Below, piece by piece: positions 18,477 through 27,400 of a stretch of 44,856 nucleotides of DNA (position 1 is the first letter of the stretch; each line of letters starts with the position of its first letter). Made by a program: the position numbers and the translations under genes. The notes under the pieces were generated by a model, which did no database searches, was not told the origin of the DNA, and worked only from the letters and a program-made list of their open reading frames with translations. Origin of the DNA: an uncultured bacterium (GTDB lineage Bacteria > Verrucomicrobiota > Kiritimatiellia > CAIKKV01); NCBI GenBank assembly GCA_938038445.1, contig CALHRZ010000021.1:1-44856 (forward strand), given 5' to 3'.

Positions 18477-18842
18477 TCAGGATTTGGGCATGAGGCGATT
18501 GAGGACGTTTCGAATAAAGCCGATTTCGAACGGTTTGGTCAGAAAGTCGGTGACGCCGAGTGTGCTGCAATCTTCTATTGTCGAAGTATCCCCTTCGCCG
18601 GAAATCACGATGATGGGGCAATCGGGCCGGGCGGCCCGGAGCCGGCGGATCAGTTCAATGCCGTAGGGGGCGCCTGGCATCAAGAGATCGGAAATGATCA
18701 AACCGATTTCGGGGGACGCCGCGGCGGCAAGGCCGCTTGGGCCGTCCACTGCGCATTCCGCCTCGTATCCAAGGCGAGCGAGGAGCGTGACAAAATAGCG
18801 TCGGACGATCTCGTCGTCGTCAATGACCAGAATTTTTTTCAT
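18477..18842 (-). CDS. Single-domain response regulator (CheY-like receiver)
   Basis: A 121-residue stand-alone receiver domain: acidic pocket IDDDE (Asp8-Asp10), phosphoacceptor Asp52 in ISDLLMPG, Ser81 in VISGEG at the Thr/Ser switch position, and Lys103 in LTKPFE. There is no output domain, so it must act by protein contact, perhaps with the KaiC-like ATPase encoded next. No histidine kinase is in the window. The ATG at 18842 gives the usual MKKILVIDDDE start but has no clear ribosome binding site. An in-frame ATG at 18881 would add 13 untypical residues. First gene of a five-gene operon. Confidence 0.9.
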   Translation of the reverse strand: MKKILVIDDDEIVRRYFVTLLARLGYEAECAVDGPSGLAAAASPEIGLIISDLLMPGAPYGIELIRRLRAARPDCPIIVISGEGDTSTIEDCSTLGVTDFLTKPFEIGFIRNVLNRLMPKS

Positions 18843-18875
18843 GAGATTTTTTGGATAAACCGCGTTTCCAAATCC

Positions 18876-18905
18876 TTGCATTTCCTTTTACAGCAGGTAT
18901 ATAAT
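18876..18905 (+). promoter_or_regulatory. Promoter for the polysaccharide synthase operon
   Basis: TTGCAT at 18876-18881, an 18-base spacer and a perfect TATAAT at 18900-18905 predict a start near 18912 and a leader of about 95 nt before the synthase ATG at 19007. It shares the TATAAT/ATTATA core with the divergent minus-strand promoter. Confidence 0.55.
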
Positions 18906-18929
18906 GTCGCACCCATAGGTTCCGGACAA
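18901..18929 (-). promoter_or_regulatory. Candidate promoter for the response-regulator operon
   Basis: On the minus strand, TTGTCC (18929-18924), a 17-base spacer and CATTAT (18906-18901) would start transcription near 18893, about 50 bases before the gene. Its -10 box coincides with the -10 box of the plus-strand promoter, so the two polymerases could not bind at once. Confidence 0.4.
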
Positions 18930-19006
18930 GAAAAAAAGGAAGGGGGCCGGCGTCGGACGGGAGGGGCGGAAGAGCGACCGCCGTTTCCGATAAGAGAGGG
19001 CGATTT

Positions 19007-20506
19007 ATGGGAGAGCAGGATTCGACCAGCATGCCGGAAGCATCGGAAGATCAAGCGACTCTTTCCGTTCTGCCGGTTCGGCATGGGACCCGTTGTCATT
19101 GCGCGCACTGCAGGATATCCGTGTTTGTCGTTGCCACCCCGCCGCCGGTGGTCTGCCCTTACTGCCAGGCGGCGCTGGTCCGAATCCCCCATGAGTTGCC
19201 GCCGTTGACCCCCTCATTGGCGCAGGCCGATCATGCGGAGCGGTTTCAGGCGCTCTATCGGAAACCGCCGACGTGGCTGGTTTTTCTGGCTGCGGGTTTT
19301 GGGACGCTTCTCTTGGCGTGGGCGGTGTTTGTCCAGGTGACGAACGTAGAGAATTATTGGTATGCGCCGCTCGTCAATCTTTACTCGCTGGTGGCGGGAA
19401 TTTTCATTCTTTCGCGGTTTATTCTGGCCTCGTTTTATCAGGCGCCGGAAGACCGAGGGATTGAGCCGACCGTGAGCGTGCTGGTGCCGGCCATGAACGA
19501 GGAGCAGGCCATAGGGCGGACGCTGGACCAGATTTTCGCCGCCGGCTATCCGGACGCGAAGTTGGAAGTTGTGGCGGTAAACGACGGGTCGCGGGACCGC
19601 ACGCTGGACGAGATGCTAAAGGCCCAAAGCCGGCATCCCAATTTGATCATTGTGGATTTCGAGAAGAACCGGGGGTTGTGTCACGGGTGGGCGGTGGGGA
19701 CGCTGTTGGCCCGCGGCGAGATTCTCGTCTGTGTGGATTCCGACACGTTTCTTTTTCCCGGGTCGCTTCGGAAGATCGTGCAGGGGTTTGCCGATCCTTC
19801 GGTTGGCGGCATTGCCGGGCACTGCGATGTGGAGAACGCCCGGACGAACCTGCTGACGCGGATGCAGGATGTGCGGTACTTTTTCTCGTACAAAATCATA
19901 AAGGCGGCGGAGAGCGTGCACGGCTGTGTGAGCTGCCTTCCGGGCTGTTTTTCGGCTTACCGGCGGGTGTGCGTTCTGCATGTGCTGGATGAATGGTTGA
20001 ATGCGAAGGTGTGGGGCGAGTATGGGAATTTTGCGGACGATCGGAGCCTGACGAACCTGATCTTAAGAGACTATCAGATTCTGTACGATGATGAAGCGCT
20101 GGCGACCACGATTGCGCCGGACCGCTGGCGGGTCTACGTCCGGCAGCAAGCCCGATGGATGCGGAGTTATTTGCGCGAGATTCTCAAGACTTCGCGGTTC
20201 ATTTGGCGCAAACATCCGATTCCCTCTCTTTCCTGGTATATCATGATGTTTCTTCCTTTGACGGAGCCGTTCGTCATTCTCCAGGCGGTGATCGTTTCCC
20301 CGCTTATGCGCCAGACGATCACGCTTTCCTATCTCATCGGCGTGTTCGCGATTACGCTTGTCTGGACGCTGCACTTTCTTCAGAAGACGGGGCGGCGCCA
20401 CTGGTGGACGGGGTTTGCCTTCACGTTCACCTATATGGGCTTTTTCAGTTGGCAGATCTACTGGGCGCTTGCGACATTAAAAGGCAAAAAGTGGGGGACC
20501 CGATGA
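19007..20506 (+). CDS. Processive GT2 polysaccharide synthase with N-terminal zinc ribbon (HAS/NodC/PgaC type)
   Basis: A 499-residue inner-membrane glycosyltransferase. Residues 30-53 form a zinc-ribbon-like element (Cys30, 32, 35, then CPYC at 50-53). Two membrane helices (about 90-110 and 120-142) precede the GT2 catalytic domain: NDGSRDRT (192-199), DSD (244-246), the acceptor-side GCFSAYRR (313-320), the catalytic-base region ADDRSLTN (343-350) and the processive QQARW (380-384). The run RSYLREILKTSRFIWRKHP resembles hyaluronan synthase and NodC more than cellulose synthase. Four helices at the C-terminus complete a translocation pore. Family knowledge suggests a beta-linked polymer of HexNAc and/or uronic acid; the sugar cannot be fixed from sequence. 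GAGAGGG precedes the ATG; the downstream gene starts in an ATGA overlap. Confidence 0.92.
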   Translation: MGEQDSTSMPEASEDQATLSVLPVRHGTRCHCAHCRISVFVVATPPPVVCPYCQAALVRIPHELPPLTPSLAQADHAERFQALYRKPPTWLVFLAAGFGTLLLAWAVFVQVTNVENYWYAPLVNLYSLVAGIFILSRFILASFYQAPEDRGIEPTVSVLVPAMNEEQAIGRTLDQIFAAGYPDAKLEVVAVNDGSRDRTLDEMLKAQSRHPNLIIVDFEKNRGLCHGWAVGTLLARGEILVCVDSDTFLFPGSLRKIVQGFADPSVGGIAGHCDVENARTNLLTRMQDVRYFFSYKIIKAAESVHGCVSCLPGCFSAYRRVCVLHVLDEWLNAKVWGEYGNFADDRSLTNLILRDYQILYDDEALATTIAPDRWRVYVRQQARWMRSYLREILKTSRFIWRKHPIPSLSWYIMMFLPLTEPFVILQAVIVSPLMRQTITLSYLIGVFAITLVWTLHFLQKTGRRHWWTGFAFTFTYMGFFSWQIYWALATLKGKKWGTR

Positions 20507-23500
20507 TGCAGACTCCGCCTGTTTCCGATCCGCCGCCGGCCGCACGGCCCGCCGGCTTGCCGGGGGCCATGGGGAGCGGCCGCGACCGGCCGGCCAAGCT
20601 GGGGCCCAATCAGGCCTGGTTGGTTTTTCTTGCGGTCGCGCTGCTGCTGGTCGCCCTTTGGACCCCTTTCAAGGCCTGGATCGGCCGGGTTCTGTTTCAC
20701 CCCATCGCACCGCGCGGCCCCGTGGATGCGCGGGCGTTTGTCGCGATCGCCTACGAGGGCGTGTCGGAACGGCCGAACGAGATCTCGCCTTCCCGTTTCG
20801 ACGCCCAGCTCCGGCTGTTGCGCGAGCATGGCTATACCCCCATTGGATTGGAGGAGGTTCGGGCTTTCTATCAGGAAGGGCGGCCGCTTCCCCGCCGGGC
20901 GGTCCTTACCACGTTCGAGCAATCGCGCAAGAGTTCCTACTTTGACACCCGCCGTGTGCTGCGTGCGAACCGTTGGAAGGCAGTGATGTTCCTTTGGACG
21001 AAACCGATTACGGATGAAGACCCGTCGGCGCTGCGGTGGCCCTATATTCGCGACATGATCCTTTCCCGCACGTGGGAAGTGGGAGGGCAGGGGCATGATG
21101 CGTTCCGTCCGGTTCAGGCGGACCCCGCCGGGCGTCTGGGCAATTTCATGAGCACCCCCCTGTGGAATACGGAAGAGCAGCGGTACGAGACCCCGGAGGA
21201 ATTTCGGCGCCGGATCGAAGCGGACGTCAAGCGGAACTACGACGAGATCGTGCGCCAGACCGGTTACAAGCCTCTGGCCTACGCCTTTCCCTATGGCGAT
21301 TTTGGCCAATATGACAGCCGGGCCGTGCTGACCCGCCGTCTCAATCTGGACATTATCGCCCAATACTATCCCCTGGGGTTCATTTCGGGTCCGATGGCCC
21401 TCAATACGGCGTACAGTGACCCTCGCCGTTTGAACCGTCTTCTTGTGGATCCCCGTTGGAGCGCCGAGGAACTTCTCCAGCGGCTGGAGCGTGCCTGGCC
21501 TGTACGGCGCGAATTTCGCGAATTTGCCAATACCCTCGACACCGCCTGGGTGCGGGAATGGGGAACCGCGGAATCCCGCGGCAACCATCTCGACCTGCGC
21601 GCTGCGACCAACACGACGGGGGCCAAAATATGGCTTTCGGGGAGCGACCTGCTTCAAAACTTTCGGGCGCGAGTCCGATTCCGTTTGCACGAGGGGCAGT
21701 TTTCCCTTTTTCTGCGGGCACAGCCCGACGGGGAGTCCCATATCCATGTTGGACTGGAACCGAATGGTATGGCATGGATCCGGCAGAAGCTGCCGGGGCT
21801 GGATGCTTTTACCCTTGCTTCAAGTTCTTTCCAAGCCTCCACAAACGAACTGTGGACGTTGGAGGTGACCCTGCGCGACCGGCTCGTCTTCGTTCGGCTC
21901 AACGATCGGCTTTTGACCGAATCGGCCGTTCGCGTGCGGGGGGATCCCGTTCCGGGGATGCTCGGCCTTAGCGTTTGGTCGCCCCGCGCAACGGCTGCGC
22001 GGGCTCAGATCTTGGACCTGACGGTCCGCGACGAGATCGGGCAGATTGTGAAATGGCGCCCCTCGTTGAATCGGGGGCCCTATTTGTTCTGGTGGATCAA
22101 TCAGAATGCCGATCGGATGACGGTGCTTTCGCCGCCTTGGGCGGAGGTGACCCTTGGGGGTCTTCAGGTGCATGCGGGCGAAGATGTCCAGATTTTAAAG
22201 AACCTGGCCCGGGTCTATGCGTTGCAAATTTGTCCGGCCGTGACCGTCGAGAGCGAAGCGGGTCTCGAACGGATTCAAGCGTCCCGGTTGGTTGAAGATG
22301 TGGTCCGGCAAGGGTACGACGGTCTTTTCCTTGATTTCACACCCCTTGATCGGCCTTCCATCGGGCGGATCACCCAGTGGATCCGTCAGATCGCGGATCA
22401 GACCGTTCAGGCAGGGCTGCGGTTGATGGTCCGGTTCCCACCGGTTCTCGAACGGACCACGACTTTTCCCACTGTGCTGGACCTCGTGCCCCAGATACGG
22501 CTCGTGACGTCGGCGACCTCACCGCTTGCGCGGGACTCGGCAGCGGCCGCCCTTCCCTTCATGCAGATTCCCGAACCCACCTTTGATCTCGACCTTTCCC
22601 TTTATTACGAGGTGACCGGTTTGTCCGAAACGAATCGTCCCCTCTCCCGCGATGTTCAAATCGAAATGTGGCGGCAGATGGGGCACAATGCCTTTTCCGT
22701 GGGGGATTACGACGAAGCGCTGCGGTATTGGGGCAAGTGGCTGGAAGCAGCCCCCTCAAGCCCCGAAGCCCTGATGCTGATCGGGGATGTGCACCTGCGG
22801 CTTCAGGAGTTCGACAAGGCGTTGGAGTATTACGATGCGAGCCTTGCGGCGAATCCCGGTCAGATTGACCTTGCTCTGCGGCGGGCGGCGCTCCTGGACA
22901 ATATGAACCGTTCGGAAGAGGCTCGGGAGGCGCTGAACCTCTATGCCCGGATGTTTCCTCAAAACATGGAAGTGTTGCTGGCTCAGGCGGAATGGTTGAA
23001 CCGGCATAGCCGGGAGGAGGAAGCGCGCCAGTTGGTGCAGTTGGCGGTGGCGGCGCGGCCGGACCATTTGAAGGCCCGAATTCGGTATCAACTTTTGGCC
23101 AGCGATCCGGCGGAGCGTTTTGCCAATCTTCGACGCATTGAAACCATCGGAAGGGGTTTGATGAACCGAGAGGGTTTTGCCGAACTCCTTCAGACGACCG
23201 AACTGCTCTCCTCGCCCGAGGCCGGGCTTTTGTATCCCTATCTTTCCAAAATAGCGGGCGAGGATCCCGATTCTCGCGTACGAAAACAGTTTGCCAAACT
23301 ACTGCCCCCTCTTCAGCCCATTTGGGAGAAGTTTGTGGAAGAAGGCAAAGTCTCCGACCATTGGCAGAGTTCGAGTGGGGAGATTCCCACCCGGATGGGG
23401 CGGCTCTATCTGCGGGCGGAAGGCCAACAGACCGAGGCTTATCTTCGTTTGAACGGTTCGGAGGGATTGCGGAACGGCTTCATCGAGGTGGCGCTCGAGG

Positions 23501-24471
23501 ACGTCCGCGGCTTTTTCTGGCTCTATGCACGACGTGGTCCCACGACGATGATCCGCTTCGGGTTTGATCGAAGCGGGATGTATCTCCAGGTTTGGAAGCA
23601 TGGGACGCTTTTGGCGAACGATTCTCGTCTTTGGCGTCCTCCGGATCGCGCCTTCTCGATGCGCCTCGAGGTCGTGGGCGACGGCGCCATGGGATACGTG
23701 GACGGCGAGGCGGCATTCGATGCGCCTGTGACCGTGTCGCCGGATCTGATGAACGGCTGGTGGGGCGTGGCCCCCTTCTCCTTTATCCCGGGGCAAGCCC
23801 AGGTGGTGATCAAGGCGTTGTCCGCCGGTCCTCTTCCGACCTATGTGGCAATTCCGAGTCAAGCGGCGCTGCGGAATGAGGATGCCCTGCTTGATCAGCT
23901 CAAACCGGGGATTCGGGCGCTGTCCGTTCTGGCGCCTCCCTGGTTTCGTCAGGGGGCGGATGGGGGAATTGCGGGCGCGCCGGGGCCGGAGTTTCCCCTG
24001 CTGCGGATGTTTACTCAATACCATCGCAAGCGGTTGATGCCGGCCGTTTATCTCGGTTCCAATGCCCGTTTGCCGGGAGAGTGGCTGCTTCGGACTGCGG
24101 AGCAGCATTATCTGGCCGGGTTTTGTCTGATCTTTCCCGAAATGCCTTCGGATCGTTGGATTTCAACGCTGAGAGCTGAAATCGAGACCAGCGATCTCTG
24201 CGTTCTGGCGATCGAGAGCACCCCTGAGAATCCCTTTGCGAAAGTGCGGGAGGTGACGGTCAAGCGCGGGCTTTTTCTTCCCGTTCGGAACGAATGGCCT
24301 CTGCGGGTTTATCCGCTTTCCTTCGTGACGGAGCAAAACCGGCTCAAGGATTTTTCCGCTGCGTTGCCGGATTGTCTGATTGTCTGGGAGGAACGGGAGG
24401 CGCTTCGAAAGGCGGCGGAGGCGGGCACGGGGCAACTCTCTGTGTCCGATCAGTCTGCGGTCAACCGGTAG
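20503..24471 (+). CDS. Membrane-anchored PgaB-like giant protein: degenerate NodB, duplicated lectin/GH18-like modules, TPR
   Basis: A 1322-residue protein. A membrane helix at about 38-56 anchors it to the inner membrane. Residues 75-345 are NodB/PgaB-like (VAIAYEGVSE, AYAFPYGDFGQYD), but the motif usually TFDD is TFEQ (137-140). Residues about 345-510 are concanavalin-like, and 520-700 resemble a GH18 barrel (LSPPW 542-546, YDGLFLDFT 605-613, where the catalytic Glu is Thr). TPR repeats run from about 715 to 865. A second concanavalin-like domain (935-1110) and a second, shorter GH18-like domain (1112-1300, LAPPW 1143-1147, AGFCLIFPE 1205-1213) mirror the first pair, so the lectin plus barrel unit is duplicated. 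Translationally coupled to the synthase, it probably accepts the nascent polymer in the periplasm (inference). An ATG one codon later is an alternative start. The 3' end overlaps the convergent gene by 22 bases. Confidence 0.85.
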   Translation: MMQTPPVSDPPPAARPAGLPGAMGSGRDRPAKLGPNQAWLVFLAVALLLVALWTPFKAWIGRVLFHPIAPRGPVDARAFVAIAYEGVSERPNEISPSRFDAQLRLLREHGYTPIGLEEVRAFYQEGRPLPRRAVLTTFEQSRKSSYFDTRRVLRANRWKAVMFLWTKPITDEDPSALRWPYIRDMILSRTWEVGGQGHDAFRPVQADPAGRLGNFMSTPLWNTEEQRYETPEEFRRRIEADVKRNYDEIVRQTGYKPLAYAFPYGDFGQYDSRAVLTRRLNLDIIAQYYPLGFISGPMALNTAYSDPRRLNRLLVDPRWSAEELLQRLERAWPVRREFREFANTLDTAWVREWGTAESRGNHLDLRAATNTTGAKIWLSGSDLLQNFRARVRFRLHEGQFSLFLRAQPDGESHIHVGLEPNGMAWIRQKLPGLDAFTLASSSFQASTNELWTLEVTLRDRLVFVRLNDRLLTESAVRVRGDPVPGMLGLSVWSPRATAARAQILDLTVRDEIGQIVKWRPSLNRGPYLFWWINQNADRMTVLSPPWAEVTLGGLQVHAGEDVQILKNLARVYALQICPAVTVESEAGLERIQASRLVEDVVRQGYDGLFLDFTPLDRPSIGRITQWIRQIADQTVQAGLRLMVRFPPVLERTTTFPTVLDLVPQIRLVTSATSPLARDSAAAALPFMQIPEPTFDLDLSLYYEVTGLSETNRPLSRDVQIEMWRQMGHNAFSVGDYDEALRYWGKWLEAAPSSPEALMLIGDVHLRLQEFDKALEYYDASLAANPGQIDLALRRAALLDNMNRSEEAREALNLYARMFPQNMEVLLAQAEWLNRHSREEEARQLVQLAVAARPDHLKARIRYQLLASDPAERFANLRRIETIGRGLMNREGFAELLQTTELLSSPEAGLLYPYLSKIAGEDPDSRVRKQFAKLLPPLQPIWEKFVEEGKVSDHWQSSSGEIPTRMGRLYLRAEGQQTEAYLRLNGSEGLRNGFIEVALEDVRGFFWLYARRGPTTMIRFGFDRSGMYLQVWKHGTLLANDSRLWRPPDRAFSMRLEVVGDGAMGYVDGEAAFDAPVTVSPDLMNGWWGVAPFSFIPGQAQVVIKALSAGPLPTYVAIPSQAALRNEDALLDQLKPGIRALSVLAPPWFRQGADGGIAGAPGPEFPLLRMFTQYHRKRLMPAVYLGSNARLPGEWLLRTAEQHYLAGFCLIFPEMPSDRWISTLRAEIETSDLCVLAIESTPENPFAKVREVTVKRGLFLPVRNEWPLRVYPLSFVTEQNRLKDFSAALPDCLIVWEEREALRKAAEAGTGQLSVSDQSAVNR

Positions 24472-27400
24472 ATGAGCCGGCCGCTGAGATTGTGCTCGGA
24501 GTAGTCCTCGTAGAAGGAAAAGCCGGCGACGGTCTCCAGTTCGAATCGTCGGCCCAGTGACCGCCGCAGGGAGGCGCTGAGACCGACGGCGGGTGCCCAA
24601 TCCGATCCCGGAGGATTGCCCGGGTACCACCCTTCTCGGTCGGCGCGAGCCTTTAACGCTTTCCATTTTTCCATGTCGTCCGGACGTCCTTTCTCCTTCA
24701 CCATGCCGACCCAGAGTTCTCCATTGAGGTAGAAGGTGGGGTACGCTCGGATCATTCGCGCCGCGGCAAGAACCCGTTGTTCCCAATACGGCGCCCAATA
24801 GAGATCGGAATCTTCGTCCATGGTGGTGAGTTCATAGCGCAGGCCGAGATGGACATTCTGGCGTTCCGCAACGAGCCACATGGAACTGCATTTGAGGTTG
24901 AGAAGGGCGTTCGTGTCGGAGTAGAAAGAGTAACGCGCGGCGCCGTCGATCTCCCATTCGTCGCGGACGCGCCACAACCCGTTGAGGCCGACCGTGTGGG
25001 CCTTGATGAGACGGAGAGAGGAGGGGACGAGATCGTAGTCGTATGCGCTGACGATTTCGAGAGCCACCCATGGCCGCCAGGCGTGAACCATTCCGCCGAA
25101 TACGGCGGTTCCGTTTTCCTCGTGGCCATCGAAACGCTTGCCGCCGATCCGGCCGGAGAGGAACGAGCCGTCGCGGAAGCGGTAACCGAGCGCGACGCCT
25201 GCTTGCTGGAGATCCGCGCTTCGCCGGTAGCGGAGGATGCGGTTTGTTTGCACGGGTTCGGTTTGGTAGGTGATGGTGGTTTCGCGCGTTTCGGGCTCTC
25301 CCTTGCGGCGCACGATCACGGTGGATTCGGAGGAACGGGTTTCGCGGGTTGTGAACCAGACGTTCGATTCGATATCTTGATTGATTCGACCTGCGCTTGC
25401 CCATGCTTCCAGGGAAAGGGGGCGGGCCAGATGGAGGCCAGCCCTTACTCCTGCCTGGAACTGTTCGATTTGTCGGTTGGCACGGGCCAGTTCGCCTTCG
25501 ACGCCGAGCCAAGGACGGCTCAGCCGGAGGGGAAAGCGACCTTCTTTTCCCCCTTCCAGATCGGGCTGTGCGGGACCTAACCGACCTGAGAGGCGCTGTT
25601 CAACTTCCTCGCGTAGTTTTCGCAGTTCGGAGGTTGGGAAACCATCCCGCTCAAGCAGAGCCAGCATTTGCTGGGCCAGGTGGGGCTTGTTCTGAAGGGC
25701 CGCCAGTTCCGCTTTCATTCGACGGGCCATCATGACGGGATGGGTTGCAAGGACGTGGGCCAGGAGTTCTTCTCCGGTTTCATCCGGATCGGGTTCGTAG
25801 CGGGCCATGAGGAGGGGGTTGTCGTTGATGGTGGTGTAGCCGAAGATGCTTTGGACAAACCCTTGGCGGTAAACCAAACCCGCTTCGTTCAGCACGGCGG
25901 CGGGCACGTCGGTCCGTTTCAGATTGGTGCGGTCCTCCTGTCCGATTTCTCCGTAAGGGTAGGCGATGAAGCGCACGCCATGTTCCGGATCGAGCGGAAG
26001 TTTTTCGAGGATGATCCGGCGGCTGTCCTGCATTTCCGATCGGAGGCGCTGAGCCCACTCCTGATGGGTTTCGAACCGTTTCTTTCCGGGGAGCCAAAGG
26101 CGGTTGGGAAGCGGGGGGACGAGATAGCCGTCCTCATATCCGGGGAAAAGCAAGCCGGCATCAATGGCGTGGCTTCCGAAATGCCAGACGCCGTGGGTTT
26201 GCCAGCGCCGGATTTCCTCCCAGGAGGCAATGCCGTAGTCCCGCCGGGCGATATTGCCGACGGGAACATGCATGGCCATCGGAATGTTAAATTCTTCGGC
26301 GACGGGTGTTGCATGGCGGAAGGAGGTTCGAAGGGCGTCATCGAAGGTCACCAGGACAGCCCGTTCCGGCTGGTGATCCCGGCGGAGTTGGGCCCGATCG
26401 GCGGGAGGTTCTTCACCCGTGATGAAATACCGAATCCGTTGAAGGAAGCGGTAGAAAGCCGGAGGATGACGAGGCAGGGGGAGATCCCGCCGCTCTTCGA
26501 GCCAGGTCATCGCTTCGGCTGGGGTCAGAAACTGGAAGCCGGCGCGCTTGAGCGCCAGCATGTGTTCACGGAAGAGGCGTGCCGGCATACCGGGTTCCCA
26601 ATCGCTGACCGCAAGACCGTGGTAGAGAAGGCCGAGCACGGCCCCCTTCATCCCTTCCTCCTCAAGGTGGTCGAGGGCGGCGATGGCGTCGTGGAAATTG
26701 CCTTTCGCGAATTCCAAACGCGCGCGGTCCATGTATCGGTAGGCGTAATCATGCGTTCGGGGGTTATGCAGGGCTTCGAATAGGGTTTCGCATTGGTCAA
26801 ACTCTCTGCGGGCGAGAGCGATTTCGAACAAGTTGCGGAGAGCCCGGTGGTGATGGGGATTGAATTCCTCGAGGACTTTTCGCAAAATCCGCTCGGCTTC
26901 TGCCGTCCGGCGCGCCTGGATGAGCAATTCGGCGAGATGCAGCCACATGCTGAGAAAACGGGGGTCTTCCTCAACCGCGGCCTGGGCCTCTGCAATGATT
27001 AGGTCGCGCGGGAAGCGGCGCGGGTCTTTTTCATGGAGGCGATCGAGCAAATGAACTAGGCGGGAACGGATTTGACCACGCGTGTAAGGATCCTCGGCAT
27101 ACGCGAGCAGGTCCCGGATGATGGGAACGGCGTTTTCGGGAGTCTGACTTTTTTCCGTTATTTCCGCAATGACATTGAGGGCCCGGAGCGAGGCGCCTCC
27201 CTCCATTTCCGCTGCCCGGCGCGCGATCCGTTCAGCCTCCTCGAGTTCGCCGCAATAGAGAAGGGAGCGGGACCATTCGACCAAAAAAGCCGGATGATCC
27301 GGGAGCAGTTCGTTAACGGTTTTCCAGTGATCGGCGCTTTCTTCATATTTCTGAAGCACGTAGCAGACGTTGGCCAGTTCGATTCGGACATCGGTTCGAT

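Noticed and set aside
19007..24471. Canonical pgaABCD operon
   Set aside because: No PgaD was found, the synthase resembles HAS/NodC at least as much as PgaC, and the PgaA- and PgaB-like parts are fused and degenerate, so pga gene symbols were withheld.
25668..26783. 371-codon plus-strand frame antisense to paralogue A
   Set aside because: It lies opposite the conserved NodB-like region with no independent evidence of coding.
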